From positions 1,674,001 to 1,738,000 of the forward strand of contig JAHLMK010000007.1 of assembly GCA_019915135.1 (NCBI GenBank): a DNA stretch of 64,000 nucleotides, in the 5' to 3' direction. A program made the translations under genes and the position numbers. This DNA comes from Strobilurus pachycystidiatus (lineage: Eukaryota; Basidiomycota; Agaricomycetes; Agaricales; Physalacriaceae). The notes below the pieces were generated by a model. It was not told where the DNA came from and ran no database searches. It worked only from the letters and a program-made list of their open reading frames with translations. Below, piece after piece: positions 1 through 11,899 of the stretch. Positions within the stretch are counted from its first letter, which is position 1. Each line of letters opens with the position of its first letter.

Positions 1-36
1 GTCAAAGATTCAAACCTCCCGCTTCACGTTTGCCCA

Positions 37-3000
37 TCAAGTGATCTGCTCCGACCCCGAGTCCGGGGACGGGATGTAGAGCCACTTCTTGAGCAGCGAT
101 CTGCGAGCGAGTTTCCAGAGCTCGCAGCCGGCAACAAAGACAAGAGCCATGCCAAATACAATCCCCCATTCCCACCCAATGGGTCGCTGGTAGAAGACTC
201 GGGTGTTGAAACCGGGAACATAGATGGCTGGATGACAATTAGGCGAAACGTCTGTAAGGGAAGAAAGTTGACTCACGTAGAACTACAGTAGCCATGCCGC
301 CGAAGACGGAAATTAGCAGGACTTTGTTGGCCCATAAATCCTTGTAGAATGGCACGCCGACCGTCAAAGAGAACAGAGAACGATCAACTGCATGTATTGA
401 TTCAGCTGGAGGTAAAGTGGAAGAAGGGAGATACTCACATGACTTCAATTCCAAAGCGTACAACAGAATCTGGAAGATCAGGGTAGCGAAGACGGTTGAG
501 CGTCCGCGGAAGACAAGAGCACATCCATCGTTAGAGGAATGATTGCACTCCCTGTAGAGATCGCCGTTGCCCTTGCCGTAGACGACAATAACAAACTAGA
601 CAAAAGTGATAAGTGCTGGCGTTCAAGGAGAGGCACAATACATACGCTCAACAGTGTAGTCGCGCCCATGATAGTACCGTACACCAAAGTGTCAAAGATC
701 AAAGGCCATGTGAAGACACCGTGCTTGACCGAATGAGGGGGTCTTCGCATAATGTCTGGGTAAGCTGCCTCCATTCCAAGTCCAAACGCCGGTGGAGAAC
801 TCGTTAACTGCAGATGCTGAGTAAATGTCGAGTGACGCTCAAGTTATGCGGAACTCACCATATTGACCCAGAGCACGGCTAGAGGGCTAAGAGGGAATAC
901 GCTGCGACCATCTTCGTCGATGAAGCATAGGCCGACGATAAGCAAGAGCACTTCGGCAACATTGGTTGTCAGGAGGTGGAGTATGAAACGTTGTATGTTG
1001 GTAAACAATCGTCTGCCTTCCGTGATGGCGGCACGGATAGAATCGAAGTTGTCGTCAGTGAGGACGAGATCTGAAGCATCCTTGGCGACGTCAGAGCCGG
1101 CCATGCCCATTGCGATCCCAACTGGCGCGAGCTTAAGCGCAGGCGAGTCGTTGACACCGTCACCGGTCATGGCAAGATGTTTTCCTCGGCGCTTACCGGC
1201 CTTAATCATTCGCACTACATATAGTGTCAGCCAGCAACCCGATATCGATAACAATGAGCCAACCTTTGGTCTCTGGGGAGCATCGTGCGACAACAAGAGG
1301 GAGCTCTGGGAGTTCATCGATTTGTTTATCAGAGAGCCGATCAAATTCTATGGCCTAGTAGACGGAATTGAGACTCGAATCAATGGGCAAGGCTAGCTGG
1401 ACTGACCGTCATGACAGCGTTCTTAGGAGCGTCGGGTCCAATGATCTCCACGGACTCGGCAATAGCTTTCGCTGTCGTGACATGATCTCCGGTAAGCCTT
1501 GAAAACATAATTAGATTGTGTTCTCGCAGAGAAAAATTGCCATACATGTGTACCACAATGCCAGCTGTCTTGCAGGCTCTGACGGCGCGTACTGACTCGG
1601 GCCGTGGAGGATCAAAGATACCGACAAGAGCGAGGAGCGTCAAGCCTTGTTCGGTTTGCTCTCTGGTGATGTTCTCCACTTCATCTCGGGGTAAACTGCG
1701 CTGAGCGAGAGCAATGACACGAAGTCCTTCAGAAGCAAGATTCTCTGCTTTCGCCAGGATACTGTGCTTGATCTCTTCCGTCAAAGGGGCAGACGAGTCG
1801 GGTGCTTCATTCGGCTTTGGAATGTAGGATACACAGCATTCCAAGATGCGTTCGACCTGAAGAAACATATGTGAACACGATGGTCGAAAAGAGAGGAGTC
1901 AACTGACCGCTCCTTTGCTGAAGATGGCCGAGGATTCGGCAACCTTATCGTAGTATATCATGGACATTTTCTTGACAGCGCTAGAAAAAGGGAATTCGGC
2001 TTGGAACTCGAATCGTGTAGCGCCTCGCTGCGAAGGTTCGGAAAAGTGAACCTTTTCTTGCTCGGAGTTATCGGGTTCGCCGCGAATGTCATTCGACGAG
2101 CTTTCGGACGTCAAAGAGGGTTGACCGAGTCCCAGCTTGGTGGCAAAGACTTGCAGCGCCACTTCCGTGGGATCGCCTCTCGACTTCCATTCACCTTTGA
2201 GGTTCTTGTTGATTCTGAAAGATGGTGAGCGAAAGTCACACGTGGCATAACTGAACCAAACTTACGCTGCGATGTTGCATAAGGCTGCAGCACGAACTGC
2301 TTGAGCAAGACCTTCTTCGAGATCGCCAACACGGACAACGGAACGTTTCTCATCGGCTCCCAGGTAGACGTCTCCGGTAGGTTCCACAGCGTTGCTGCCA
2401 CTATCAGCAGAGTATGTTGCCGCGTTTTGCGAATTTCCGGCGAGCCAGAAAGTGCGAACAGACATTTGACCTGTCATAATTTGAGAGAAGGCCTCGAAGA
2501 GTGGTTGGGCACGTACCTAGAGTCAAAGTACCAGTCTTGTCGCTGCAGATATCAGTGACGCTACCGAGACTTTCCAAGGCGTCGAGCTGGCGAACGATGA
2601 CATGTTGCTTCGCCATGCGGCGGGTACCGACGGACATGGTCAAGGTGAGTACCGCGACCAGAGATTCGGGAATGATGGCAATTGCAGTGGCGATGGCATA
2701 CAAAATGACCTCGTTGTTGATGTTGAATTTGGCCGCTGAGAACACGATGATAGCTAGAATGATGGCGCAGCCGAACAAGATAAAAGCGAGCTTGTTAAGT
2801 TTGATCTGAAGTGGTGTGCCGCCACGGAGCCCTCTGGGAGGATTTTCTCAGAGAGGGCACATGAAGGTAGGAAAGAACACGCACAGGAAACCCGCGATGT
2901 TATTCCAAATACGGCCTGCAAAAGTAGAACCGCCATCCTGCTCGTTCGATGATGTTTTGGTCATCGCTTCGGCAATACTGCCAATCTGGGGAGTGGAATT

Positions 3001-4066
3001 GAGTTTCTGCTACACCGTACTCAAAGATGTCCAAGATACCTGAGTAGACATGCCCGTCCCGATAACGACACCGACTCCACGACCTTTGGTAACGACGGTC
3101 GATGAATAACAAAGATTGACGCGGTCGGCAATGGGCATCTCCACAAGTTCATCTTCAATGACGCTGGCGCTTTTCACGACTGAAAGTTGTAGTGTAAGTA
3201 CGAAAACTCCAGTGGTTGGCGGGTAAAAGCAAACCTGGAACCGATTCTCCGGTCAGCAGTTGCTCAGATATTTCCAAGTTGGAGACGCTGATGAGCCGAA
3301 TCTGCGAATGGCGTCAGAGAAGTTCAACCTTGACGAGCTGCACGCTTACATCTGCTGGCACCACGTCGCCATCTTTAATCATGACGAGGTCGCCTAGATT
3401 AATGCTGTAAGTATTATTCGGAACCAAAAAAAAAGAACGAACCTGGAACCACAGTCTTAGCGGGGATGGGAGTGCTCTCGCCATTGCGAATAACGGTAGC
3501 GGTAGGACTCGATAATTGACGCAGAGACTCCATGGTTTTCTCTGCCCTGTATTCTTGGAAAAAGCCAACCCTAAGATTGTTTGAATATGGAGACGATTGA
3601 TGAATTGCAAGGAGGCGTACGTTGTGTTCAAAACAATGACTGCGGCGATCACTGCACCCTCAACAAAGTCCTGTACACCAAAGCTGAGTGCAAGAGCGGC
3701 CAACAGAACGAGCGTCAACGCATTTGCTGAATGACGAATACTGCATGAGCAGGAGATTTCGAATATCCCATGAACTTTCATACCTAATTGACCAGCGAGA
3801 ACGCGCCATGCCGACACCCCAGCTCGGCCTTTCAACAGGTTTTCGCCATGTTGCTCGAGGCGCCGATGAGCTTCGTTTTTGGATAAGCCGTCGGTCTTGG
3901 ATGTGCCCATCGACGCGACGATCTCATCCTCGGTCTGGGTGTGTGCAGCAGCGGCGACATTGGAGAAATTCGGGTTGGTTGGGGGGACGGTTACAGAGTA
4001 TGTCGTGGCCCGATTTGTGAGCTTTAATTTATCAGAAGAATTCGTCGTCGCTCGAGAGAACTTCAT
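37..4066 (-). CDS. ENA1: ENA-type (P-type IID) Na+/K+-exporting ATPase
   Basis: Plasma-membrane P-type ATPase expected to pump Na+ (or K+/Li+) out of the cell at the cost of ATP. Read on the minus strand through about a dozen exons. It opens with a cation-ATPase N-terminal domain (LSKNEAHRRLEQHGENLL). The actuator motif LTGES is near 3245-3260, and VNLCYSSTVVTKGRG (about 3090-3125), typical of fungal ENA pumps, follows. M4 carries IPESLVAV. The phosphorylation loop ICSDKTGTLT has its aspartate at 2539-2541. The hinge MTGDGVNDSPALK lies near 1130-1175. The last exon has a membrane helix and ends ...YIPSPDSGSEQIT, stop at 37-39. The start at 4064-4066 is the only ATG ahead of the N-terminal domain in frame. 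Ion preference (Na+ versus K+) cannot be read from sequence alone. About 3 kb of gene-free DNA lies upstream. Confidence 0.93.
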
Positions 4067-7020
4067 GATTCGTTATCTTCCCGGGTGGGCGCAAGAACCG
4101 TCCTTTATATAGGACAGCCAAGAGCCAAGAGGGGGGGACAGTATCTAATCCAGAGTATGCGTCATACCAAGACATGGTAGAGCCGGAATGTGGAGAAGTG
4201 GCCAAGGACCGGGTCCCTCTGGACGGCCTGCCAAGAAGGTGAGACAGTGTGGGATAACACTGGCACAGATAGTCGCCATCGTTTTTGTGATGTTGCCCAG
4301 AAGCTTGGCCGCCCACTTCAGTCAAGAGCGGCGCCAGATGAAAGCGACGCGTCGTGGTAAGTATGAGTGAGAACCAAGGGACAACAAAGGTGTTGTTGAC
4401 CCAAGTGTTGACCATTGTGTACCAGAATAGATCCTGCTCAGGAGGCGCTGCCAAGCACCACCAAAGATACCGGATTAGGAATTGCCGATAACGCCACAGC
4501 TTGCATCTTCATTTCTCCGCTCAGACCGTTCCGCCAAGTTTTGGGCCTTTGGCCAAGACAACTCAGCTGTACACCACTGCTTCTGGGGCGCGGTGATGTG
4601 CGATTTGCTGCAAATATGCACTGCACTCATCGGAGGCACTTGTTACTGTAACAGCAGGCGTATGATTCTGTGAGTGCTGTATTTAGCGGTCGAGCTGGAT
4701 AAGATAACTAGAGCCTGATGCTCGAGAAGGAGGAAGGATAGGATGAGAAGGATAGGGACACTAATATAGTTGTTACACTATCTTAGTGGGGTTGTCAAAA
4801 GACTGGCGGTTTGCCGCCCGTGTTGGGACACAGAAGGACAAGGTTGATCAAAGGGAAAACGGAAATGGAAAGCAAGATCAACCTTGACACGTGGGGCGTC
4901 GGGAAGCGGTACACAGAGGTACGGATCCCGAATGCAAACCGTTCAGTCTTGAGCGCTTGGTGAAACCGAATCCGAGAAGGCAAGACCGAATCTGGGAACA
5001 CCAATCAGAGCCGAGGCTCACAACAAACAGATTCGGGCGCAGAACGGATTCTGTTTCACCCAACTAGAGGTGAGGCGAAGAATGCTACGGCAAAGGAAAC
5101 CAGCACCGGTGAAAGTAGTAGTCTTTGAGGCTGAGAGGTTACGGGAGCATTCATGTCTGAGGTCGAGACCAAACGTGAGTCTGACATAGTAAGCACCGAC
5201 TGTCGGTCAACTTGAAGATATGTAGCCAAAGTGCGTGCAAATTTGGAGGGTCGGGACGCAATATCACGGAAGAGTAGGGCATGATCGAGGCCCGGACGAT
5301 AAGGGGGTCACTGGCAAAGGACATGCCCGTTAAATGAAGCGCATGGACACTAGGGTCGTCCAAAAGACGATAACTGGAAACATGGCAGATCAACTCGGAA
5401 GTGCACAGTGACGAGAAGCTGTCTACAGTGGGACCGCTTCAAACGCTGTCAGTTGTACCAGGACAGGACAGGCACCCAACACTATGCGTGAATCCAACAA
5501 TGGATGAAACACTAGCAACCGAGTCTGAGTCGACTAGAACAGTGGATCCTTTGATGGTCAGCCGGACTTAACTGTATGCTGCTATAGGTAAGAACCATAG
5601 ATCAAGTTACCAGCAAACTTGATCGAGTCTGCCTAGGGGAGACTATAAGAACCACGGATGGGAATGAACAATTGATTGCAGCTCAGAGCTGCGATGACTG
5701 AGAGCAAATGTTTGACCGTGTAACACAGGATCATTGCAAGGCTCGAGGGCAAAAGCAAGATGCGGTGCGCTAGCGGCGAGACAGAAACCTATGTATAGCC
5801 GGAGATCACATAACGGAAGAGAGCCGCGAGCAGTATGTAGTAAGGCCATGACGATCCGATGGGTAGCAGGCCCGGTACCATGAGTATCGGAAGCACAAGT
5901 GAGGCCAGGCAGAGATGTCAAAGACGACTGAGTGTTGATAGTGACAACAAGTGAAGTAAATGGGCAATGGAAGAAAATTGCTACTGTCCGGTATATTTGA
6001 CATAGGGCAGCACAGACAGCGGGGATCAATGAGATAGCTTGTGCAGGTAGCATGCACTGAGAAACATAGAACCAGGATTCCAGAGACTCAGACTGACAAG
6101 TGTGAGCTAAATGTGTATCGGAGCCATCACAGTAAACAGTATCTTATCAATCGCGCAAACACGGCAGTGCGCAGACAACGGTATTGACTCGAGCACGAGA
6201 ATAAGGACTGTGAGGCCGGGGTGCCAAATGGGCACGAAAAGCAACAGTGTGGAAACTAAGACCGTTAGCACTAGAGAGCACCTTCGAGACCTCAGGTTCA
6301 GCGCGTGGCGAGGTCGCCGGGGTGCGACTCCTCTGCCTTGAGCGGACAGAAATGACAGAGGACAGTACATCATTGTATTGGGCCACATACAACACCGACA
6401 TAAACACCAAGTCAGAGTTATGACTCGAGGACAACAATGCGCACGGCACTGCCTCAAACTCGAAAGGATAAAGGAATGATATGACTCGCTACACGAGCCA
6501 CTGGTGTCGGAGACGTCGGCAGCACGGAGGAGAAAATACGATATGGAAGAAAGGACTGGATTCGGTAGTAATAGTAACTAAGTGCAAGGAAGGGGGAAAT
6601 CGCCACCGCTAATCCGTTAACCGGCGCGATTCTCTTGGCGCTCATTGCCGCTGTCAACGACTTTGCGGAAGTGTATGATAGGAAAGGATACTGGCATTAC
6701 CGGCGCAGGGAGTGACTGCGCGGAAACGAATCAAGGATGGCCCGGATAGGTAGACAGACTCAACAGATGCAAGCGCCCGCACAAGATGCGGCGAGTGTGA
6801 TCGGAAAAGGAAAACTCAAAGGGCAGGTCCACGTAGACCAGCACTGAGTACTGAGGGACAGAAGGAGGAGGAAGAAAGGGAACCAACCATGAAGTCAGAT
6901 CAAGAACGCGCGGACAATTGAGAGACATGTCCAAATTAAAGGGTCGCAATGAAGGCACAACACACTGTCAGAATCAAGCACGCCACAGACAGCGCTGTAT
7001 GCGCCTCCTCAACATGGAGG
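4067..7020. other. Gene-free region upstream of the ATPase
   Basis: About 3 kb with no supported gene. Short open frames occur on both strands, but none shows a recognisable domain, a signal peptide followed by a convincing exon, or codon use like the neighbouring genes. The first few hundred bases probably hold the ENA promoter. The stretch 5100-6950 is rich in short purine runs and resembles 12.4-13.5 kb in texture, which may mean old repeat sequence, but I could not align the two by eye. Confidence 0.5.
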
Positions 7021-7026
7021 GCTAGC

Positions 7027-8340
7027 AGGGCTTGGGAGGAACCAATGAAACAATGTCTGACACAAAAAGACGCCCGCCAGAGCGGTGCTCTGTGACACCA
7101 CCAACAGGCAGAGGACTCAAAAAGAAACTACGACACGGCACTGAGTTTGAGCATGCTGAATTCGGCGCCGGAGCCACCTCCATCTTGGAGGGCTCGGAAG
7201 GAACCAGTGACACAATGTCTGACACGAGAGACGCCCGCCAACGCGGTGCTCTGTGACACCTCTGACAGGCAGAGGGCTCAGTATGAAACCACGACACAGT
7301 GTCGGGTTTGAGCGCGCTAAAGTTGGCCCTCAGGCTGGAGACACCTCCGAATCATGTGGAGGGCTCGGAAGGGAACCACGACACTGTGTCGGGTCTGAGC
7401 ACGCAGAAAGCGGCTCTCGAGACACCTCCGAAGCATATGGAGGGCTCGAAAAGTCGGGTGTGAGCACGCAGAAGGCGACTCTGGAGACACCTCCGAAGCA
7501 TGTGGAGGGCTCGAAAAGAAAACCACGACACTGTGTCGGGTCTGAGCACGCAGAAGGCGACTCTGGAGACACCTCTGAAGCATGTGGAGGGCTCGAAAAG
7601 AAAACCACGACACTGTGTCGGGTCTGAGCACGCAGAAAGCAGCTCAGGAGACACCTCCGGATCATATGGAGGGCTCGAAAGGAACCGGCGAGACAATATC
7701 AGCCAAGAGACGCCCGCTGAAGCGGTGCTCTGTGACTCCTCCGACAGGCAGAGGGCTCGGTAGAAGGAGAGACCACAACACTGTGTTGGACTCGAGAGAC
7801 GCCTGCAGGTGCAGTGCTCTGAGACACCTCCATCTTGGAGGGCTCGGAAGGAACCGGTGACACAATGTCGGGCACGAGAGACGCCCGCCAAAGCGGTGCT
7901 CTGTGTCACCTCCGACAGGCAGAGGACACGGTAGAAGGAGAGACCGCAACACGGTGTTGGGCTCAAGAGACGCCTGCCGGTGCAGTGCTCTGGAAGGAAC
8001 CGGCGAGATAATATCTGCCACAAGAGACGCCCGCCAAAGCGGTGCTCTGTGACACCTCCGACAGGCAGAGGACACGGTAGAAGGAGAGACCGCAACACGG
8101 TGTTGGGCTCGAGAGACGCCTGCCGGTGCAGTGCTCTGGAAGGAACCGGCGAGATAATATCTGCTACAAGAGGCGCCCGCCAAAGCGGTGCTCTGTGACA
8201 CCTCCGACAGGCAGAGGGCTCGGCAGAAGGAGAGACCACAACAGGTGTTGGGCTCGAGCAGTGGAGACGCCTGCAGGTGCAGTGCTCGGAGACACCTCCG
8301 ACAGGCAGAGGGCTCGGTGGGAACTCGAATAAAGAGGCCT
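7027..8340. repeat. Degenerate tandem-repeat block with two periods (about 82 bp and about 147 bp)
   Basis: From 7337 to about 7690 units beginning GGAGACACCTCC recur at 7337, 7418, 7483, 7565 and 7647, that is every 81-82 bp with one 65-bp unit. From 7707 to 8340 a longer unit beginning GAGACGCCCGCC recurs at 7707, 7876, 8024 and 8170 (spacings 169, 148, 146). Both unit types share modules: the phrase ACACCTCCGACAGGCAGAGG, the phrase GAGGGCTCG, and a small palindrome around ACACTGTGT. The block 7050-7320 holds more diverged copies of the longer unit. Long open frames run through it on both strands (up to 295 codons on minus), which is expected when periods avoid stops; I do not regard them as genes. 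Confidence 0.9.
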
Positions 8341-8470
8341 GAGAGACGCCCCCACAATGGAGTGTGCAAAAATCAAAGATACAGAATTGTGAAGGATGAC
8401 ATGAAGGTATACATCAGGCAAACAACAGGCACGAAGGAAGTGCAGGCCAGAAGAAGAGTAGGCCAATAAA

Positions 8471-8553
8471 ACAGCAAGAGACAGAGCCATTACAGCGAGA
8501 GACAGAGCCGTTACAGCGAGAGACAGAGCCGTTACAGCAAGAAACAGAACTGT
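8471..8553. repeat. 21-bp direct tandem repeat, about four units
   Basis: Units beginning ACAGCRAGAGACAGAGCC start at 8471, 8492, 8513 and 8534, an exact 21-bp spacing. The middle two units are identical and the last is diverged. The array sits just beyond the larger repeat block. A 21-bp period preserves reading frame, but no gene covers it. Confidence 0.88.
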
Positions 8554-8785
8554 CTAGTGATTGAAATCAGGAAACATCGGAATCACAGAGAGAACCAGCA
8601 AGAACCGCGGTCTGCTATGGAAGGCCGGAGTGGTATGCTCTCTGCCGAGTGATGGGCCATCAACGGCATCTATCAGGACCTCGAACACCAACTTCCTATT
8701 TAGTATATCTTGGTTTATTTTATATTTTTGATCAAATAGTTCTCTCTTCGACCGCCATCATCCTCGCAATCAACATTCACCCTCA

Positions 8786-8982
8786 CTGGAAGTGGAGATC
8801 CCGGACACACGGGCCTGTGCTCCTCCTTGGAGGGGCCCTCCTCAAGCTTCCAGTGTGTGGTGCTTGCTGTCTGCCTTTTTACCATGTCTCAGTTGTTGTC
8901 CTGATATGGCTTGGAAGTGGAGATCCCGGACACACGGGCCTCGGCTCCTTCTTTAGAGGAGGGGCCCTCCTTAAGCTTCCAG
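8786..8982. repeat. Duplicated hairpin-like element (two copies, about 125 bp apart)
   Basis: Two copies (8786-8853 and 8911-8982) begin with TGGAAGTGGAGATCCCGGAC, continue with ACACGGGCCT, contain the near-palindrome GGAGGGGCCCTCC, and end AAGCTTCCAG. The ends CTGGAAG and CTTCCAG are inverted repeats of each other, so each copy can fold into a stem of roughly 70 nt. The copies differ at a few positions and by a short insertion. This could be a small foldback element or part of an LTR; no coding sequence is present. Confidence 0.8.
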
Positions 8983-9059
8983 ACTTGTCAACGAGCCGTT
9001 GCTTGGTTTTTATACAAAATGAGCCTAGAATGAGGTGGCCAAGTACCAATGAATTGTAC

Positions 9060-11110
9060 AGATCCGGGTAACTGGCTTTGGACATCCCGCCCTCCCGGAG
9101 ACACTTTGGAGCGGACCCACATGGTGCATGACTCATAGGAATTATGCTTAGACAGCAGGAGTCAGGCGGGAATTGGTACCTGATCAATCCCGCCTTTCTA
9201 ACCAATAAGCAGCCGTCAATCAAGGTGGGTATCCATTGGGACGGCGGGACTGGCGTCATCCGCAGCATCAGATTGCTCCCAACATGTTGGGAGCATACAG
9301 TAGAAACTTTGAGAAGGACAATAAATGAGCGGGCGTTAGATTAGTATAAATATCAAGGCATCATTGTACTAGCTACTCAAACTTTGTCCCTAACCAGTGT
9401 TACGACCTGATCCCGCCGTGACATGGACTCGCTCATGGGAGACTACCCCTGTAGTCAACCTATAGCTTTCCTGCGAGCGTACCACGTACATCCTCGTATT
9501 GTGCTCGACTGGTCGTACTGTACCAGTTGTAGAGACCCTCGATGGTCGCACGTTTGTCTCGCCAGAGACTATAATACCGTAGAAACCTAATCCCAAGGTA
9601 CAAGGCTCGCCACCGGTCCTGGTTCCAGGTGTGGCGTCGGAGAGCCTTCCCTCGTCAAAGTCAACGACGTTGGCGGAGGTATCAAAGGGAGACATGCGTT
9701 GGGAGTGGTCCGACGCTGCGGATGACGGAGGTCCCGACGTTCCGATGATCACCCGCCAGATTGATGGCCGCCCATTGGTCGGGAAGGGGGGATTGGTCGG
9801 GTACCGACTCCCGCCTGACTCACGTGGCCTAAGTATATTCCCGGAGTGTCATGGCAACATGTGTGCTCGCTCCAAAGTGTCTCCGGGAAGGCGGGAAGCC
9901 CGACAAGGGCGGGACTTCATGATTCCGTCTCTGTCGCCATAAGGGATCAAACCCCCAACTCCTTGATATGTCTCTCGGCATCTTCCGTTGGGGCGCTGGT
10001 TTGTGTAGCCGTGGCATCAGGACGCCAAAGTGTGATCCAAGTGGAGGGCCCTTGGTTACGGCGAGGCCACATCATAACAACCAGTTCCCCCCCCACACAA
10101 CTCTGTTGGGTACTTTGAGCTCTCCGCGCTAGAAAATTTAACGAGAGTAGGCTCCTCGAGGCTACATCCAGGACTGGATCCGGTGGTAGATTTTGTGCCG
10201 TGGGATTAGGTTCCTACATTACTTTTGATACTAGCAAAAAAATGGATGTGCGACCATTGACTCATTGAGGGTCCCAACGAGTGATACTGCACAATCAGTC
10301 AAGCACCATACAAGGATGTACGTGGCACGCTTGCAAAAAAGCTATGAGTTGACTATAGGGGTAGTCTTTCATAAGCAAGTCCTTGTCACGGCGGGATCAA
10401 GTTGTAACAGTGGCCGCATCATACAAGCTGCCAATGTTGATGAGGTTGCTGTTGAGCCCCAGAGAACAGGATGTCCCGCCAGCATATATAATTTCCAGTT
10501 ATTGGTCTTGTACATGTTCATATTTAGGGAGGAGATAACCACCATCCACACACTCCTCTATCACTCAATGACACTCATTGCCACCATTGTGCAACATACA
10601 CCTGTCAGCGTCGGGCCTATTCGTCTATAGCGAGGGCGCACAAGGCAACAACTGGAGAGTGGTGTAAGAGGTAGTGTATTGAATCCCGGGGGAAAGACAA
10701 CGGTTCTCTGAAGAACTACTCTACTAACTACTAACTCTTTTATACAGTTCTCGACGCCCGACACCCGATGGGCGCGGGTGCGCCCCTCTGACTCATTCCC
10801 GAGTCATCGCGCCATCCCGCCCGTGATTGGTCGAGAGCGCGCCCTATCCCGCCCGATCCCGCTTTCCCGTTGGCCGAGCTCCACCACCATGTGCTACCGG
10901 CGGACGGCCGTCGGGTAGATCCCGACGATGGGAACGATAACGTCGCTCCCGCTTGCGTGGGCGCCGCCTTTGGTCGGTGAGGCGTCTGTGGCGCAATCAA
11001 GTCATGACAACACCTCTGCATCACCTTGTTGTAATCCTCTCCATACTTATTGTGAACTCTCTCGCCACACCGTTGTTGCTCTGGCTAATCATGTACTCAT
11101 GCTCAACTGA
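9060..11110. mobile_element. Rearranged remnants of LTR-retrotransposon-like sequence
   Basis: Two pairs of diverged inverted repeats are visible. Segment A on minus (about 9280 down to 9066) matches segment A on plus (about 9705-9925): both share GCTGCGGATGACG, a GGTACC-GACTCCCGCCTGACTC-like stretch, and CTCCAAAGTGTCTCCGGGA followed by GGCGGGA. Segment B on minus (9545 down to 9404) matches B on plus (10268-10410): both contain AGGATGTACGTGG and GTCACGGCGGGATCA. The phrase TCCCGCC recurs throughout. A TATAAATA sequence at about 9345 is followed by a sharp sequence change. A third, unlike LTR-type piece may lie at 10640-11020. No intact gag, protease, reverse transcriptase or integrase is present. 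Assignment to LTR elements is inference from texture and repeat layout. Confidence 0.55.
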
Positions 11111-11589
11111 GGCTCCCCTCACAATTGCTCCAGGGAATTTGTTGTGCATGACTGATGATCATCACAAGTATTGCACAAGTACTCGCCTGAGTATCTGTAA
11201 GTACTTATAACAACTTATATCAACATAAGTACTTACTCATCACACTCGCAGGTACTTGACTCATAGGATTCAAGTCCTTAGCAGTGTGAGTCTTGACATG
11301 AGTTGCGGGCACTGATTTGACCCACAAATATTTGTGACTGCAAGTCTGAGTCAACTTGAGTCAAGACTCGTGAAGGTCTGTGACACTGCCGATAAGGCAT
11401 TCTCTTTCATTATGCCACAAGTCACTCTGCATTATTATTAGATATTGACAACACAAATGTATCAGACAAGCACTCACTCTCCATAACTGTGCATGCATTT
11501 AGTGCAAGTTAGTGGCGTAAAGAGCGGGAACATTGGGCAGAATCTTTACTTCAAGGATAAGTGTAATGTAGACTCTGTTGGAGTCAGAT

Positions 11590-11875
11590 ATGCCATGTGA
11601 GGAGTTTGAGCTTAATACTAATGGTTATGATGGCAATCAGTGCCACCATAGTCTGCTGGAGGAAAGCCAGCAGCACTCAAGGTGTCTGCCAAGAGGCCTT
11701 CTAATGGCGCGCCTACAAAGGATCCAGTGGCAAAGATAATGTTGATCATGCCTGCAGGTGCCTCAGTATGAATATGAAAGCTGTCAGGCGTATGCGTCTT
11801 TCTCTATGTCCCTCAGCGCAATAGCGACACTATTGATGCTGACGACAGTAGACATTCCATTGTCACCAATGCCAG
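11590..11875 (-). pseudogene. Decayed MFS (DHA-type) multidrug transporter fragment
   Basis: On the minus strand a frame reads GIGDNGMSTVVSI...IALRDIE, then after a disruption GMINIIFATGSFVGAPLEGL followed by LADTLSAAGF. This matches the pattern of fungal major-facilitator drug or amino-acid transporters around helices 4-6 (G-I-G-G-G-G-M..., LRxRG, ...GS-x-GAPLGGLLADT). A stop (TGA) interrupts the frame near 11780, and the GWRW motif that normally follows LADT is replaced. Upstream (11890-12410) and downstream (11510-11600) sequence on the same strand may hold further decayed pieces, such as a hydrophobic stretch LIAIITISIKLKL. It is not expected to be functional. Confidence 0.65.
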
Positions 11876-11899
11876 TCAGTGCGCGCTCAGTTACTAATA

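Noticed and set aside
7352..8239. 295-codon minus ORF over the repeat block as a gene
   Set aside because: It follows the tandem-repeat period and has no domain, signal peptide or splice support; the opposite strand is also open over large parts.
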